DNA of 64,000 nucleotides from Nyssa sinensis (GCA_008638375.1 VIRR01000548.1:62001-126000); one strand, 5' to 3'. Counted from the stretch's first letter, positions 1-10,899 are shown. Program-made: numbers and translations. Notes: generated by a model from the sequence alone, not told the origin.

Positions 1-1440
1 TGCATAATGTGCCGCTAAAGAGTTGTGTTATCTAGTAAAGTGATAAAGTATAGTGGTGCCAATGTTTTGAGATTTTACATAAAGGAATGCCATATTTTAT
101 TACTGTTTATGAATATGGTTGTATTAAACCCATATGTTAATTTATTTTTCATCCTCAAAATGTGGAAGGTTATATTTATTAACACTATTTGAGCACATAT
201 ATATAGATATGATTATGCAATTTTTAAGTATAATTTGCTCAAAAAATTTGAAAACAATATGGGCATAAAGTGGTAGTCTTATTCCTATGGGTCACATGTG
301 AAATGATGATTATGCTTCACGAAGTGGGCTGGTCCTCATGGTTTCATAGGTGGTCTTCATGGTTTCATAGGTGTACTTAAAATTTATATTTTAAATAAAT
401 TAAAGAAAGTATATATATATATATATATATATATATTTAATTTATGAATCAATTATATCAAGGATCCAAACGGGTCGTGATCATCTCCCTAGGAGGGTTA
501 TCACTTGGTGGGGTAGAGTAGGTATTTTGAGTTTCACGGTTTAAAGGGTTCTTCTTGCCTCAAAGACATTGGACTTTTCGAAGACTTGTGTTGGTTGTCT
601 ATTTGGATTAACATACAGTAGAAAGGACTCATAACATGTGGTCTCTTGCTCCAAAGATGTATTGCAACGACGCACTTACTCTCACAAGATTTGGACTTGC
701 ACCAGTTTACTCAGACAAATTTGGATAAATCTAATTAATTTATCAGTTAATTGGATTACGGTTATTTAATCGCATAAATGTTAGTCAACTGATATGCGAG
801 TATTGTATTTGTTATAACTAAATTTTAAAGTTTGATCGTAACATTGGACGAGAAAAAAGAATAAGATGAATCTAACGAACTATAATTTTTCTGTTATGAC
901 TAAAAAAAATTACAGCATTCGCAAATCTTTCCCATAGGATTTACATCCCTTAGGCACATTTTATATAATTTATCCTATTGCGCATAAAAAATATGTGCAC
1001 ATGATTTTATGTTGGCCAATTAAACCAAGCCCATAAAATTTTGAAAGTTTCTTAATTTAGTTTATTGAGTTATAATAATATTTGAAATCTTTTTGTATAG
1101 TTCTAATTGTCGTTGGACTAATATTCTAATAAGATTTAGTTTTCTGATTATAGCTAAATAAGATATACTAATTTATATAGAATTAAATGTTCTAATCAAT
1201 ATAAGACTTAGACTCAATATTATATATATGTAGGTCTCTGTCACATTAAGTGGTGTAACACAAAAATAATAAAGTGGTGACCAAGAAAATTAGAGGGCCG
1301 TGTGATGGTCGTGAGAAATTCTTTTGATGACATATTATTTAATAAATAATAGTTTTGATTGTTCAAGGCAATAATAAATTTGTTAAAGTTTTTGTTGTTA
1401 AATTTCTCTTCTTTTATTTATTTGTTTCTTTTTGTTCTAT
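1..1440. other. AT-rich intergenic DNA, no gene seen
   Basis: No reading frame of note and no transposon hallmark is visible. It holds a TA dinucleotide run at 411-436 and a short imperfect direct repeat (catggtttcataggtg type) at about 337-372. The 470-720 stretch has higher GC than its surroundings and could be old retroelement sequence, but I cannot assign it. Confidence 0.5.
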
Positions 1441-1604
1441 ATTCAACCGGTGAAACCGTCGACTGGTCCATAAAACGGTTTGGTTTAACTCATAAAACTA
1501 CTTAAAGTTCAAAATATTTTAAAAATATAAAACCATTAAAATCGATCGATCGGACCGTCAAACCGAATGACCCGATACTAAGTCGCTGGTTCACACCGGT
1601 TCGC

Positions 1605-1829
1605 TGTCATCTCTCTCTTTTCTTCCTCTCGCTCCATCTCGTCACTTTTTGGCGGTTCTTCGCCTTTCGGTTTTCGGTACTCCGCTCACATTTCTCTGAC
1701 AGCTTCCAATCTCTCTGATTTACTCTCTTCCATCGATTCTCAGTTCATTCAGTTCTCAGCTTACGATTGACCAAAAAGTTTAAAGAGTATTTCTGCTTCC
1801 TCTGCTTTCCGTACCAATGAATCAGGTTA
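1605..1829 (+). other. First-exon-like CT-rich leader ending in a short coding start
   Basis: A CT-rich, TCTCTC-containing stretch typical of plant 5' leaders runs to ATGAATCAG at about 1817-1825, followed at once by GTTACT, a plausible intron donor. This would encode Met-Asn-Gln and then enter an AT/T-rich intron-like stretch. No following exon is found in the window. Around it (1443-1600 and 2238-2290) lie sequences rich in AACCGGT/ACGGTTT motifs in opposite orientation, which may be worn terminal inverted repeats. It could be an orphan or captured first exon, or chance. Confidence is low. Confidence 0.25.
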
Positions 1830-2300
1830 CTGTTACTCACATATGTAAACTCTGCGTGTGTGTGTGCGCGTGTCTACTTTTGATCATTGTTAGCATTTTA
1901 ATTGTTCTTCAATCACGAATGTTTAAATTTGAAAGTTTGTAGCCTGTATTTCACTTTTTATTTTCTGACTTTATTTTCCTGTTTATATTGTTTACCAGTT
2001 TGAATTGATGTTCTCCCCTCACTCCTTCATTTCTTTGATTTGTAACTATATGGGTGATATATTTTTTTTCATTTTTTTCTTGAAATTTTACATATTAAAA
2101 AAATTCATATTTTGTAAATTTTTTTATATAATTTTTAGTAATTTGTATATAATTTTTTAAATTTAAAATATTTATAATATATATTATTAAATTTTCTAAT
2201 TATATAATTATAATATTATAGTTTGATTTTAATTATTTTGACGGTTAAACTGGTAATCAGTAGTTTGAATATTTTTTCGGTTCAATAAAAGAAAGGAGTG
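1830..2300. other. AT-rich spacer
   Basis: Nothing coding. There is a short TG/GC alternating run at 1855-1872 and a very AT-rich block from 2060 to 2230. If the first exon just upstream is real, this would be its intron or what replaced it. Confidence 0.4.
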
Positions 2301-2317
2301 TAAAAACATTGATTAAA

Positions 2318-2490
2318 ACAAAACAGGCAGCAGCAGTGCTATTTCCTTTGGGACCCACAAAGAAAAACCACACCAGTACTTGTCTGTTCTGTCATGACTT
2401 TACTGATCACGAATGCTTCAAAGAAATGACCACATTCATCTTCTTTGCGTCCAACCAAGAGCGTCTCCAAACGATTAATTTATTACAACT
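2318..2490 (+). repeat. Dispersed module H, copy 1
   Basis: A roughly 170-bp block (TTTGGGACCCACAAAG ... CGTCTCCAAACGATTAAT) that recurs at 4083-4250, 23143-23310, 59936-60080 and 61628-61790. The 62-residue open frame here is not open in the other copies, so I do not call a gene. Confidence 0.75.
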
Positions 2491-2764
2491 ATTATAGTCA
2501 TATTTTTTAATTTTATTTTAAAAAAGTAATTTAATAATAGATTATTTATATTTTTAAAATTTGTTCGAGTTAATTTTTTTTAATTATAATTTTTATTTTA
2601 ATAATTATTATATGTCTCAACCGTTCATATTGTTTTAAATGTATCTTAACAACTTAAACTATAATAATAGTTAAAATAAAAAATAATATTTAATTATTAT
2701 AATACTATTAAATTTTAGTTTTAACATGGTAAAAATAATTTTTATCATCAAAATTACTCTAATC

Positions 2765-2950
2765 AGAGAAGACTGTACCCTCTTATAGAACTTGGGCTTC
2801 ACCAGTTTTGCTAGAACCTTGGCTCTGGCATGAATTGACATCTCCACAAATATAGAGGGATTATCAATACGTAAACAAGAATGTTAACCATATTTTCAGT
2901 AGAAAATCAAGCTACTATTTTTGAAACTCTAAAGTCTAAATCACAAATAA
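2765..2950 (+). repeat. Dispersed module I, copy 1
   Basis: A block beginning CTGTACCCTCTTATAGAAC and running through a conserved TTTTCAGTAGAAAAT stretch. It recurs at 16350-16515 and 63222-63400. It follows module H by about 280 AT-rich bases in each array copy. Confidence 0.75.
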
Positions 2951-3017
2951 AAAAAAATATTAAATTAAAAAATAAATTATACTGATATTACTTAGATTTT
3001 TTACCTCTCCTATTTTC

Positions 3018-3120
3018 TTTCAGCATATCTTACCTCACTTCTTCCAAGTAATTTATTAGTTTGATTGTGGAAGAGCCTTTGACAACATTACAATGCTATC
3101 TCATAACTCTTTTTGATAAT
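3018..3120 (+). repeat. Dispersed module J, copy 1
   Basis: The block from the CTTACCTCA..TTC..CAAGTAATTTATT stretch to the ..TCTCATAACTCTT end recurs at 16795-16910 and 19868-19985, always downstream of module I or in the same order. Confidence 0.65.
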
Positions 3121-3261
3121 TATTATCTATCTCAATAATTCAAATTATTTTAAATATATAATTTAGATTTGATTAATTTTTTTTTTGTTTTAATGTTTAA
3201 ATTATAACGGCAATTAAGAAAAAAAATATTAATTCTATAAAAAAAAAATAGCATTTAATCA

Positions 3262-3400
3262 ATTAGGAATTATGATTGACAACTTTGTTAGACTGATCAT
3301 AAATCAATGATGAGCTATGATATTAAGTAAACTCATATACAAATATAAATGCATGAAAAAACATTTCATGCAAACTATGATGATGCAGGACCAAGTATAA
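3262..3400 (+). repeat. Dispersed module K, copy 1
   Basis: Shares the GATCATAAATCAATGATGAG-type start and the following AAATGCATGAAAAAACATTT stretch with 23565-23833 and 51262-51540. At 23565 it is the host site of the copia element; at 51262 it is uninterrupted. Confidence 0.7.
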
Positions 3401-3403
3401 TGA

Positions 3404-3860
3404 GTGCAGAAAAATAATAAAAATAGTACTGACCGTGAGATTATAAAAGCTTGACTTGAGAGCAAATGATTATGTGTAATCTTTGGCACACAGCCTCCTA
3501 GGATCTGAGAAATTATCAAAATTTAGTGTTGGAATCCTAGATCACGTAAGTGTGAAATGATAATACATCAAGAGGGTGTAACTAAATTACAAAAAAATAA
3601 TAAGAATAGTACTGATCGTGAGATTGCAAGAGCCTGACTTGAGAGCAAAAGATTATGTGTAATCTTTGAAACACAACCTCCAAAGATCTGAGAAATTATC
3701 AAAATTTAGTATTAGAATCGTAAATCACGTAAGTGTAAAATGATAATACATTAAGAGAGTGTAACTAAATTACAAAAAAATAATAAGAATAATACTCACC
3801 GTAAAATTGTACATGCCTGACTTTGAGAGCAAAAGACTATGTGTAATCTTTAGAAGAATG
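3404..3860 (+). repeat. Short tandem array, about 183-bp unit (module L)
   Basis: Two and a half direct copies of a unit of about 183 bp, each with AATAATAAGAATAGTACT, then GAGAGCAAAAGATTATGTG, then a CACGTAAGTGTGAAATGAT stretch. Unit starts are near 3529 and 3711, with a partial unit before them. Single relatives occur at 43650-43830, 50877-50960 and 51590-51800. Confidence 0.7.
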
Positions 3861-3954
3861 AGAGGATTAAAAGAAGAAGATAAAGAGAATTCAGTACTGG
3901 TTCATGATTTTCTCCTTTGTGAGGTTGGAATAAATAATTAATAAGGAAAACAAA

Positions 3955-4250
3955 AAAGTCATAATAAAACAAAACAGGAAATAATTGGGCTATTTCTTTA
4001 GACCCCACAAAGATTAGCTGTATTACACATTTTTTCAGTGAAAATAATGATTTAGAAAAATAAAAACAAAAAAGTCATATCTAGAGGCAAGAGCTATGCT
4101 ATTTCCTTTGGGACCCACGAAGAAAAACCACACCCGCGCTTGTCTGCTCTATCATGAGTTTACTGAGCATGAATTCTTCAAAGAAATGGCCACATTCATC
4201 TTCTTTGGGTCTAACCAAGAACGTCTCCGAACGATTAATTTATTTGAATT
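3955..4250 (+). repeat. Dispersed modules G and H, copy 2
   Basis: Module G (ACCCCACAAAGATTAGCTG region) followed by module H (GGGACCCACGAAGAAAAACC to CTCCGAACGATTAAT). The array copy continues as AT-rich DNA to 4490, is interrupted by the Tat element, and resumes at 16287 toward module I. Confidence 0.75.
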
Positions 4251-4490
4251 ATTATAATCATATTTTTTTAATTTAATTTAATAATTAGTTATATATATTT
4301 TTAAAATTTGTCTGAATTAAGTTTTTTTAATTATAATTTTATTTTAATAATTATTATTTATCTTAACGATTCATATTATTTCAAATATATTATCTAAATT
4401 TGATCAATTTTTTTTCTTTTAATGTTTAAACTACAACAATAATTGAAACAAAAAAATAGTATTTAACTATTAAAATAAAAATATTAATAT
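4251..4490. other. AT-rich left flank of the Tat insertion
   Basis: Array DNA between modules H and I. The last five bases, aatat at 4486-4490, are repeated at 16282-16286 as the target-site duplication. Confidence 0.8.
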
Positions 4491-4675
4491 TGATATACCA
4501 TAAAAAGACAGGCCAATCAACACTTGACACGTATGACCACAGCCCGATTTATGTTCAGCTAGCATGATTCTCGCTCAGCCAATGACATCCAAATCATCAC
4601 ATAAGGTCGGAAGTGACCAAACAAATATATCCAGAACTGATCACGGGGTCCAGACCAGAGCTTCAGATCTCGTCA

Positions 4676-4819
4676 CCGCCTTAGCGGATTCCGAGCAGAG
4701 AATAGGGAAACAGTCTCCAATACGGAAACTACCATTTGTGATTATCTCCGCCTTAGCGGATTCCGGGCAGAGGATAAGGAAGCAATCTCCAATACGGAAA
4801 CTACCATTTATGATTATCT
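4676..4819 (+). repeat. 72-bp tandem duplication in the U3 of the LTR
   Basis: Two copies (4676-4747 and 4748-4819), each starting CCGCCTTAGCGG, a 4-bp inverted repeat around CTTA, and ending in the same ATTATCT stretch. They differ at a handful of sites. The 3' LTR has the same pair at 15840-15983. Position upstream of the TATA box suggests an enhancer-like duplication; that role is inferred. Confidence 0.85.
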
Positions 4820-4916
4820 CCATCTACGACTCAATGCCCACAAGGTAACTGCAATCTCCGATGATCATATCCCTATATTCATGGCGTCGAATCCTAATCA
4901 ACTTAGGAAAGCTTCG

Positions 4917-4930
4917 ACCTATATATTAAA
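4917..4930 (+). promoter_or_regulatory. LTR TATA box
   Basis: CCTATATATTAAACCC is the only good TATA motif in the LTR and lies about 190 bp before its end, a suitable place for the U3/R boundary. Transcription would start roughly 30 bp downstream, near 4950-4960. Confidence 0.65.
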
Positions 4931-5120
4931 CCCTAGAGGTACGCTTTTAGATTCATGCTCATTCTTTGACTTTCAATACAGTCTTTCAATTCCCTTACTC
5001 ACTTAAGCATCGGAGCGGCTACCGCCGGAGCCAATCCGGTGGTCCTCTGATCATCTTTCTGAGTGTTCTACAGGTCACGGAGCCCTCACGTGTTGCGAGT
5101 CAAAAAGTGCAGCATCAGTT

Positions 5121-5139
5121 TGGCGCCGTCTGTGGGAAC
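5121..5139 (+). promoter_or_regulatory. Primer-binding site
   Basis: TGGCGCCGTCTGTGGGAAC lies three bases after the 5' LTR. TGG pairs with the universal CCA of a tRNA. The TGGCGCCGT core fits the primer sites used by Tat/Athila elements; the exact tRNA (Asp- or Arg-like) cannot be decided here. Confidence 0.8.
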
Positions 5140-5195
5140 CGACTAATCTCTACGTGCTTTATTCGTAAACTCATCTTTTTCCCCACCGGAAAACC

Positions 5196-7558
5196 ATGGC
5201 ACCAAATCTCCGACCCCGACAGAATACTCAGAGTTCGTAAAACGCTCAGCGTCAGCCGCCTGCTCCACGCACAAGAGGACCAACGGCCAACCCTATGCGA
5301 CAAGAGATCGAAGCAATAAAACGACACAATGACCTGGTGCAGGAGCAGTTGCTAGCTATCACTAGAACGCTGGCCACGCTCACGCAGAACCAAGCAGCGG
5401 TTTCTCCTAGCCCGCCGGCCAACTTCGTTGCAGGAACGCAACCCCCGGTTGCCACGGGGAATGAAGAACTTCGTGGGCAGGCCCCTACTAACCAGCCTGA
5501 GCACCCTTCAGGCGTTGCTCACGATGGCCGAATCCACAGCCATCAACAGTTCCTGGCTGGGGAACATCCGCTTTTGTCCCCGACGTGCATTACCGGAGCA
5601 CTACTCGAGCCCCAACTCCGAGGGTTTCGGGAGCACCCCCGGCACCACAGGAACCTTATCATGCAGCGCCAGTCCCACCAGTTCGGATTCCTCCTCCATC
5701 CGAAGGGCGCACTCCACCCTATTACCCTGAAGCCGAGGCTGTCAGGCAGGGTTCACAAGATGTCAGACTCAGAGACCCGCGAAGGGTAGAGGAGATTGCC
5801 GAGTCTATGGACCGGACAATCGGCTTAAGAGGACCTCAGAACCCTCCAGAGCAAGACGAACTGGCCAGGCTGCTCGGAAGACTAGCCACACCGTTCACCT
5901 TCGCCATCATGTCCGAAGAGAGGCCTAGAAAGTTCGTGGTGCCCAAATTCACTCTCTATGATGGATCTGGAGATCCAGGGGATCACCTATCTCATTATCA
6001 GCATACGATGGCCCTTCACGGAGCTTCAGATGCTTTCATGTGCCGAACGTTCATCACCAGCTTGAAGGGAACAGCTCTGAAGTGGTTCCACAACCTCCCT
6101 CCAAACTCAGTTGCCAGCTTTTACGAGCTCGGTAGACAGTTCTTGGATAGATTTATGACCAGCAGAAGGCTCAGAAGGGGGCCAGAATTCCTGCTGAATG
6201 TTAAGCAGACCAGGGAAGAATCCCTCCGGGCCTACATTGCCCGTTTCAACACCGAGCTCACTGAGATCACGGATTGCAGCCCGAAGTTCCTTGTTGCGGC
6301 CCTTACTGCCGGGCTTGCCCAAGGTGGCTTCAGAGATTCCCTGACAAAGAGCCCCCCGGCCGATATGGCAGCATTGATGGATCGGGCCAAAAAATACATC
6401 AACCTGGAGGAAGCCAACCGCTCAGCCCAGAAGGGCAAGGATCAGACCCAGAGGGATAATCCGAAGCGGGAGGACCATAAGAAGGAGGATCACAGAAGAG
6501 ACTCCAACAAAAAGAGGGTCAGGAGCCCAGAGAAGAAAACAGCTCCCAGAGCGGTGTACAACTCCGCACCAAGGGAGTTCACCAACTTCACGCCTTTGAA
6601 CACTACTCCAAACCAGGTACTCCGGCAGATCCGAGATCGGGAGAACCTGAGGTGGCCAGAGCCGATCAAAGGAGATCCCAGCCTGCGGGACCAAAGTAAG
6701 TACTGCAATTTCCATAAAGATCATGGGCATACTACTAACACTTGCAGGACCCTCCGATATGAGATAGAACAGCTCATAAAAAAGGGACGTCTTCGGGAGT
6801 TCGTCAAACAAGATGGAAGGCAGAACCCCCAAGAAGACAAGCCTCAGCAGCGGCCAGATCAGAGGCCCGAACAAAGGCAAGAGCAGCGGGAAGGACAAAA
6901 CGAGCCTCAGAGGCAGAACAACCATGTTATCTACGTCCTCCATGCTGACTCCCCTGTTACAGGAATGTCCAACAGGGCGAGAAAAAGATATGCTCGGGAG
7001 GCCAGAACCGCCCCAAACATCTTGCAGGTCTCCAACGTCGAAAAGAGGCTCAAGCCAGGGCCAGAGATCCAGTTCACCGAGCAAGATCTAGCAGGGGTAC
7101 ACTGCCCTCACAGTGATGCCCTTGTTATCACCCTCAGAATCGCCAACTTCGAAACTAGAAGAGTCCTAGTCGACACTGGCAGCTCAGTCAACATTCTATT
7201 CTACGAACCGCTTAAGCGGATGGGCATAGACCAGGACAACGTCAAGCCCACCACTGCCGTAATGGCAGCTTTTGATGGCAGCCTCAGCACCCCCCTGGGG
7301 AGAGTTGACCTTCCTACCACTATTGGGGAAGGTGAAGGGCAGAAGACCACCATCTCAGAGTACATGGTGTTGAACATGAACTCTCCATACAACGTCATCA
7401 TTGGGAGACCCTGGTTACACCAGATAGGGGCGGTCACTTCGACCCTTCATCAGTGTCTGAAGTACGTCCACAATCAGAGCGTGCACTCGGTCCGAGGATG
7501 TCAGCCAACCTCACGAGAATGTCACGCTATTGCCCTCAAGGAGACAGCCCCAAAATAG
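5196..7558 (+). pseudogene. gag-pro: gag-protease region (damaged), ending in a leaky-type UAG
   Basis: The probable start is ATG 5196 (MAPNLRPRQ), interrupted by TAA at 5238-5240 where a CAA would fit. The frame continues as a gag N-terminus with a coiled-coil-like stretch (MRQEIEAIKRHNDL at 5295), then shifts by one base between about 5500 and 5580. From 5585 the frame is open for 657 codons. Numbering from there, a retrotransposon gag domain lies at about 115-245 (KWFHNLPP, YELGRQFLDRF), a CCHC-like knuckle at 374-387 (CNFHKDHGHTTNTC), and an aspartic protease with DTGSS at 530-534 and NVIIGRPWL further on. The frame ends at TAG 7556-7558, but stays open in the same frame beyond it into pol. 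Gag packages RNA; the protease cleaves the polyprotein. Confidence 0.9.
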
Positions 7559-7567
7559 CAATTACAG
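7553..7567 (+). promoter_or_regulatory. Candidate stop-codon readthrough site between protease and RT
   Basis: AAA UAG CAA UUA CAG. UAG followed by CARYYA is the tobamovirus-type leaky stop context. The downstream frame is the same as gag-protease, has no stop between 7559 and the RT domain, and has no ATG before RT (first Met is in RDMEGID, about 7826). This favours readthrough as the way pol is made. A small intron, as at this same boundary in Ogre elements, is the main alternative. Confidence 0.6.
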
Positions 7568-9760
7568 TACACTCGGGACTGTGCAGATCCGGTTTTCACT
7601 CACACTCCCGAGGTGGAAGATTGCCCATCCGGCGTTGAAGAGCCCCTGAACCCAAGGGGACGTGATAGCCGAGCCAAGCCTGTTGGCGAGCCCATCAAGA
7701 TACTGGTCAGTTCAGGAGCAGAGGGGCGTTATTTGTACATCGGCCCAGACCTTACGCCCGCCGAGCAGGAAAAGATAGTCAGGTTTCTGAAGAACAACCT
7801 CTCTATCTTTGCTTGGGAGACTAGGGACATGGAGGGAATAGATCCTAATCTGATAACTCACAAACTAATGGTAGATCCAGACCACCCCCCGGTCAGACAG
7901 AAGAGAAGACCGATCGCTCCCGAATGGCATCGGGTTATAAACGAAGAAGTCCAGAGGCTGCTGGACGCCAGGATGATACGGGAAGTTTTTTATCCCGAGT
8001 GGTTAGCCAACACTGTGCTCGTCAAGAAGAAGAACGGCAAGTGGAGAGTCTGTGTTGACTATACAGACCTTAACAAAGCATGTCCCAAGGACAGCTTCCC
8101 ACTGCCGAGAATAGATCAACTGGTTGACGCCACTGCAGGGCATGAGCTTATGAGTTTCATGGACGCCTACTCTGGATACAACCAGATCCAGATGTACCCT
8201 CCAGATCAGGAAAAGACCGCCTTCATAACCGAAAGAGGACTCTACTGCTACAAAGTGATGCCTTTCGGTTTAAAGAATGCTGGAGCCACTTACCAACGGT
8301 TGGTGAACAAGATGTTCAGCCCACTGCTTGGCAGCACCATGGAGGTATACATCGACGACATGCTGGTAAAGAGCCTCCAAAAAGGCAGCCACCTCCAGCA
8401 CTTAGCCCAGACCTTCGATATCCTCAGACAGCACAAGATGAAGCTCAACCCCTCGAAATGTACCTTCGGAGTTACGAAGGGAAAATTCTTGGGGTACATC
8501 GTCTCTCAAAGAGGTATCGAAGCAGATCCCACTCAGATCCAAGCCCTGATTGGACTGAAGTCGCCAAGGACCAGAAAGGAGATTCAGGCACTAAACGGCA
8601 GAGTCGCCGCATTGAGCAGATTCATATCCAAGTCCACCGATCGCTGCCTACCTTTCTTTAAAGCTCTGAAGGGCAGCAAGGCCTTGCAATGGACAGAAGA
8701 ATGCGAGCTTTCCTTCCAAGAACTAAAAGAGTACCTAGCCTCTCCAGAGCTCCTGTCAAAACCTGTACAAGGAGAAAAGTTGCTCCTGTACCTAGCAGTC
8801 TTTGAGAACGCGGTCAGTTCCGCACTAATCAGACAGGACAAAGGAGTACAGAGGCCTATATTCTACGTCAGTAGGGCACTACTTGACACGGAGAAAAGGT
8901 ACCCAGAAGTAGAGAAGCTGGCCTATGCCTTGGTCGTATCAGCCCGAAAACTTCGACCTTACTTCCAGGCCCATCCAATTGAGATTCCAACTGCTTATCC
9001 TCTAAAGTCAATACTGAGGAAACCCGAGGTATCGGGAAGATTGGTCAAGTGGTCTGTGGAGCTAGGGGAGTTTGACATAGCATATGTACCCCGAAACTCC
9101 ATCAAAGGGCAGGCCTTAGCCGACTTTGTAGCCGAGTTCACCCCGGCATTGCAGAACGAAGCACAAAACGCCGAAACTACAGGAACCTGGCTGCTGTATA
9201 TTGATGGTTCGTCAACCGATCAAGGATCAGGGGTAGGACTGGTACTACAGTCCCCTGATGGACTTACATCGGAAAAAGCAGTCAGCCTGGGATTTAGGGC
9301 TTCTAATAATGAAACTGAATACGAGGCCCTAATCTTAGGGGTGAAGCTTGCCCTGGAATGCGAGGCTCAGAACCTCGATGTCTTCTCTGACTCCCAACTG
9401 GTAGTAAGCCAAGTTTTGGGAGAGTTTGCCATTAAGGATGACAGGATGCTTCGGTACTCCGAACTGGTAAACCGTTTAAAGCGTTCTTTCCAAACTTTCA
9501 CTATTCAGAAGATTGAGAGAAGTCAGAACTGCAGAGCAGATGCTCTGGCTAACATGGCCTCCCGCCTCAAGTCTGAAGCAGATTCCACCATTAAAATCTC
9601 TTTTCAACCAGGATCCAGCATTGAGGAAGCATCAGTTGCTCAAATTGATGAACAAACCCAGAGCTGGATGACCCCAATCCTCCAATATCTAAATCCGGGC
9701 TCCTCCCAGAGGATAAAAACAAAGCCAAGAGAATCCGAATCAGAGCGGCCCGGTACCTGA
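7559..9760 (+). pseudogene. pol: pol: reverse transcriptase and RNase H
   Basis: Same frame as gag-protease, entered through the UAG. Numbering from 7613, the RT spans about 85-320 with FPLPRIDQLVD, MPFGLKNAGATYQ and the catalytic YIDD at 246-249. A first RNase H-like connection domain (about 375-500, LLYLAVFENAVSSALI ... YFQAHPI) lacks a clear catalytic set and looks like a tether. A second, active-type RNase H follows at about 525-655 with D531 (LYIDGSS), E571, D593 (FSDSQ) and D643 (RADALA). Dual RNase H is characteristic of Tat elements. The frame runs out at TGA 9758-9760, because a base was lost near 9700-9712: past that point the correct protein (LPEDKNKAKRIRIRAARY) is in the next frame and joins integrase. 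Confidence 0.93.
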
Positions 9761-10899
9761 TCCTGAACGACAAAATTTACAGGAGATCATACTCTCAACC
9801 TCTGTTAAAGTGTTTGGCTCCAGACGAGTCACAATATGTTTTGGCTGAAATTCACGAGGGAATTTGCGGGAATCACAATGGGGGCAGAACTATAGCCCAC
9901 CGAGCTCTATCACAGGGCTACTACTGGCCCGGCATGCTGAAGCAGGCTAAAGAATATGTTCGAAAGTGTGACAAATGTCAGAGATTTGCCTCGTACCAAC
10001 ACCAGCCTCAGCACGAGCTCATCCCGATTCCTAGTCCCTGGCCCTTTGCTCAATGGGGAATGGACATTGTGGGCCCGTTACCACGAGCACCTCCAAACAG
10101 GAAGTACTTCCTGGTGGCTATCGACTACTTCTCTAAATGGGCCGAAGCCGAACCTTTAACGCATATTACAGAGAAGGAAGTCGAAAGCTTCACCTGGAAG
10201 AACATTGTTTGCAGATTTGGCATACCACGTGTAATTATCTCGGATAATGGGACACAATTTACTGGTAAAGGCTTCAAGGCATTCTGCGAAAATCTCAACA
10301 TCAGGCAGCACTTTGCCTCTCCAGGCCATCCACAAGCAAATGGGCAGGCAGAGGTCACCAACCGAACAATCCTTGATGGGTTAAAGAAAAGGTTGGAGCA
10401 AGCCAAAGGGAATTGGGCAGAAGAGCTCCCAGAAGTCCTTTGGGCCTACCGTACAACCAGAAGAACTCCCACCTCCGAAACACCCTTCTCATTAGCCTAT
10501 GGGACAGAAGCAGTAATTCCGGTTGAAATCGGTATGCCAACTCTGAGGACTGAGGCCTTTGAGCAAGAATCCAATGATCAGCAGCTGATGGAGAACTTGG
10601 ATTTGCTCGAAGAAAGAAGGGATCAGGCCAGCATCAGGATGGAAGCCTACCAACAAAGAATGATCAATAAATCCAGGATAGGACTCAAGACAGTCAGCTT
10701 TCAAGTTGGAGACTTCGTCTTAAGAAGAGTCTTTCAGAACACCAAGGATCCCACCATGGGAAAGTTGTCACCTAATTGGGAAGGCCCCTACAAAGTGACG
10801 AAGGTCGTTCGACCTACCACTTACTGGCTTGAAGACACGACTGGGAAACCTGTTCCTAGGCCATGGAACGTAGAACACTTGCGGAAGTATTATCAATAA
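9706..10899 (+). pseudogene. int: pol: integrase (frame-shifted from RT-RNase H)
   Basis: Continues pol in the adjacent frame after a 1-base loss near 9700-9712; there is no ATG of its own at the start. Numbering from 9814: a zinc-binding HHCC N-terminus (H14, H21 or H29, C52, C55 in KCDKCQRF), and a DD35E catalytic core with D84 (WGMDIVGP), D144 (SDNGTQF) and E180 (NGQAEV), exactly 35 residues between the last two. A GPY/F-type C-terminal module (NWEGPYKV) and a TAA stop at 10897-10899 follow. There is no chromodomain. The catalytic core itself is intact; only the link to RT is broken. Confidence 0.93.

Larger units (their letters stand above)
4491..5117 (+). repeat. 5' LTR of the Tat element
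   Basis: 627 bp, starting TGATATACCATAAAAAG and ending GTGCAGCATCA. It holds a 72-bp tandem duplication in the upstream part and a TATA box at about 4919-4927. Three transitions separate it from the 3' LTR. The 94-residue open frame inside it comes from the 72-bp duplication and is not treated as a gene. Confidence 0.97.

Noticed and set aside
4564..4848. 94-codon open frame, identical at 15728-16012, with an opposite 60-codon frame
   Set aside because: It lies in the LTR and is created by the 72-bp (multiple of three) tandem duplication; no start context, domain or independent conservation.
6422..7084. 220-codon minus-strand frame inside gag
   Set aside because: Shadow of the GC-richer gag coding strand; composition follows gag codons in reverse and no domain is seen.
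7462..7567. Small intron removing the UAG (donor GTACGT, acceptor TTACAG)
   Set aside because: It would be 106 nt, not a multiple of three, so it would shift pol out of frame. The stretch is not AT/U-rich, and the coding similarity to other gypsy elements continues through it.
9690..9725. Programmed -1 frameshift between RNase H and integrase
   Set aside because: The local sequence (GGCTCCTCCCAGAGGATAAA) has no X XXY YYZ heptamer in the pol frame, and only five A precede the C downstream. A 1-base loss explains it better, since RT-RNase H and integrase are normally one polyprotein.
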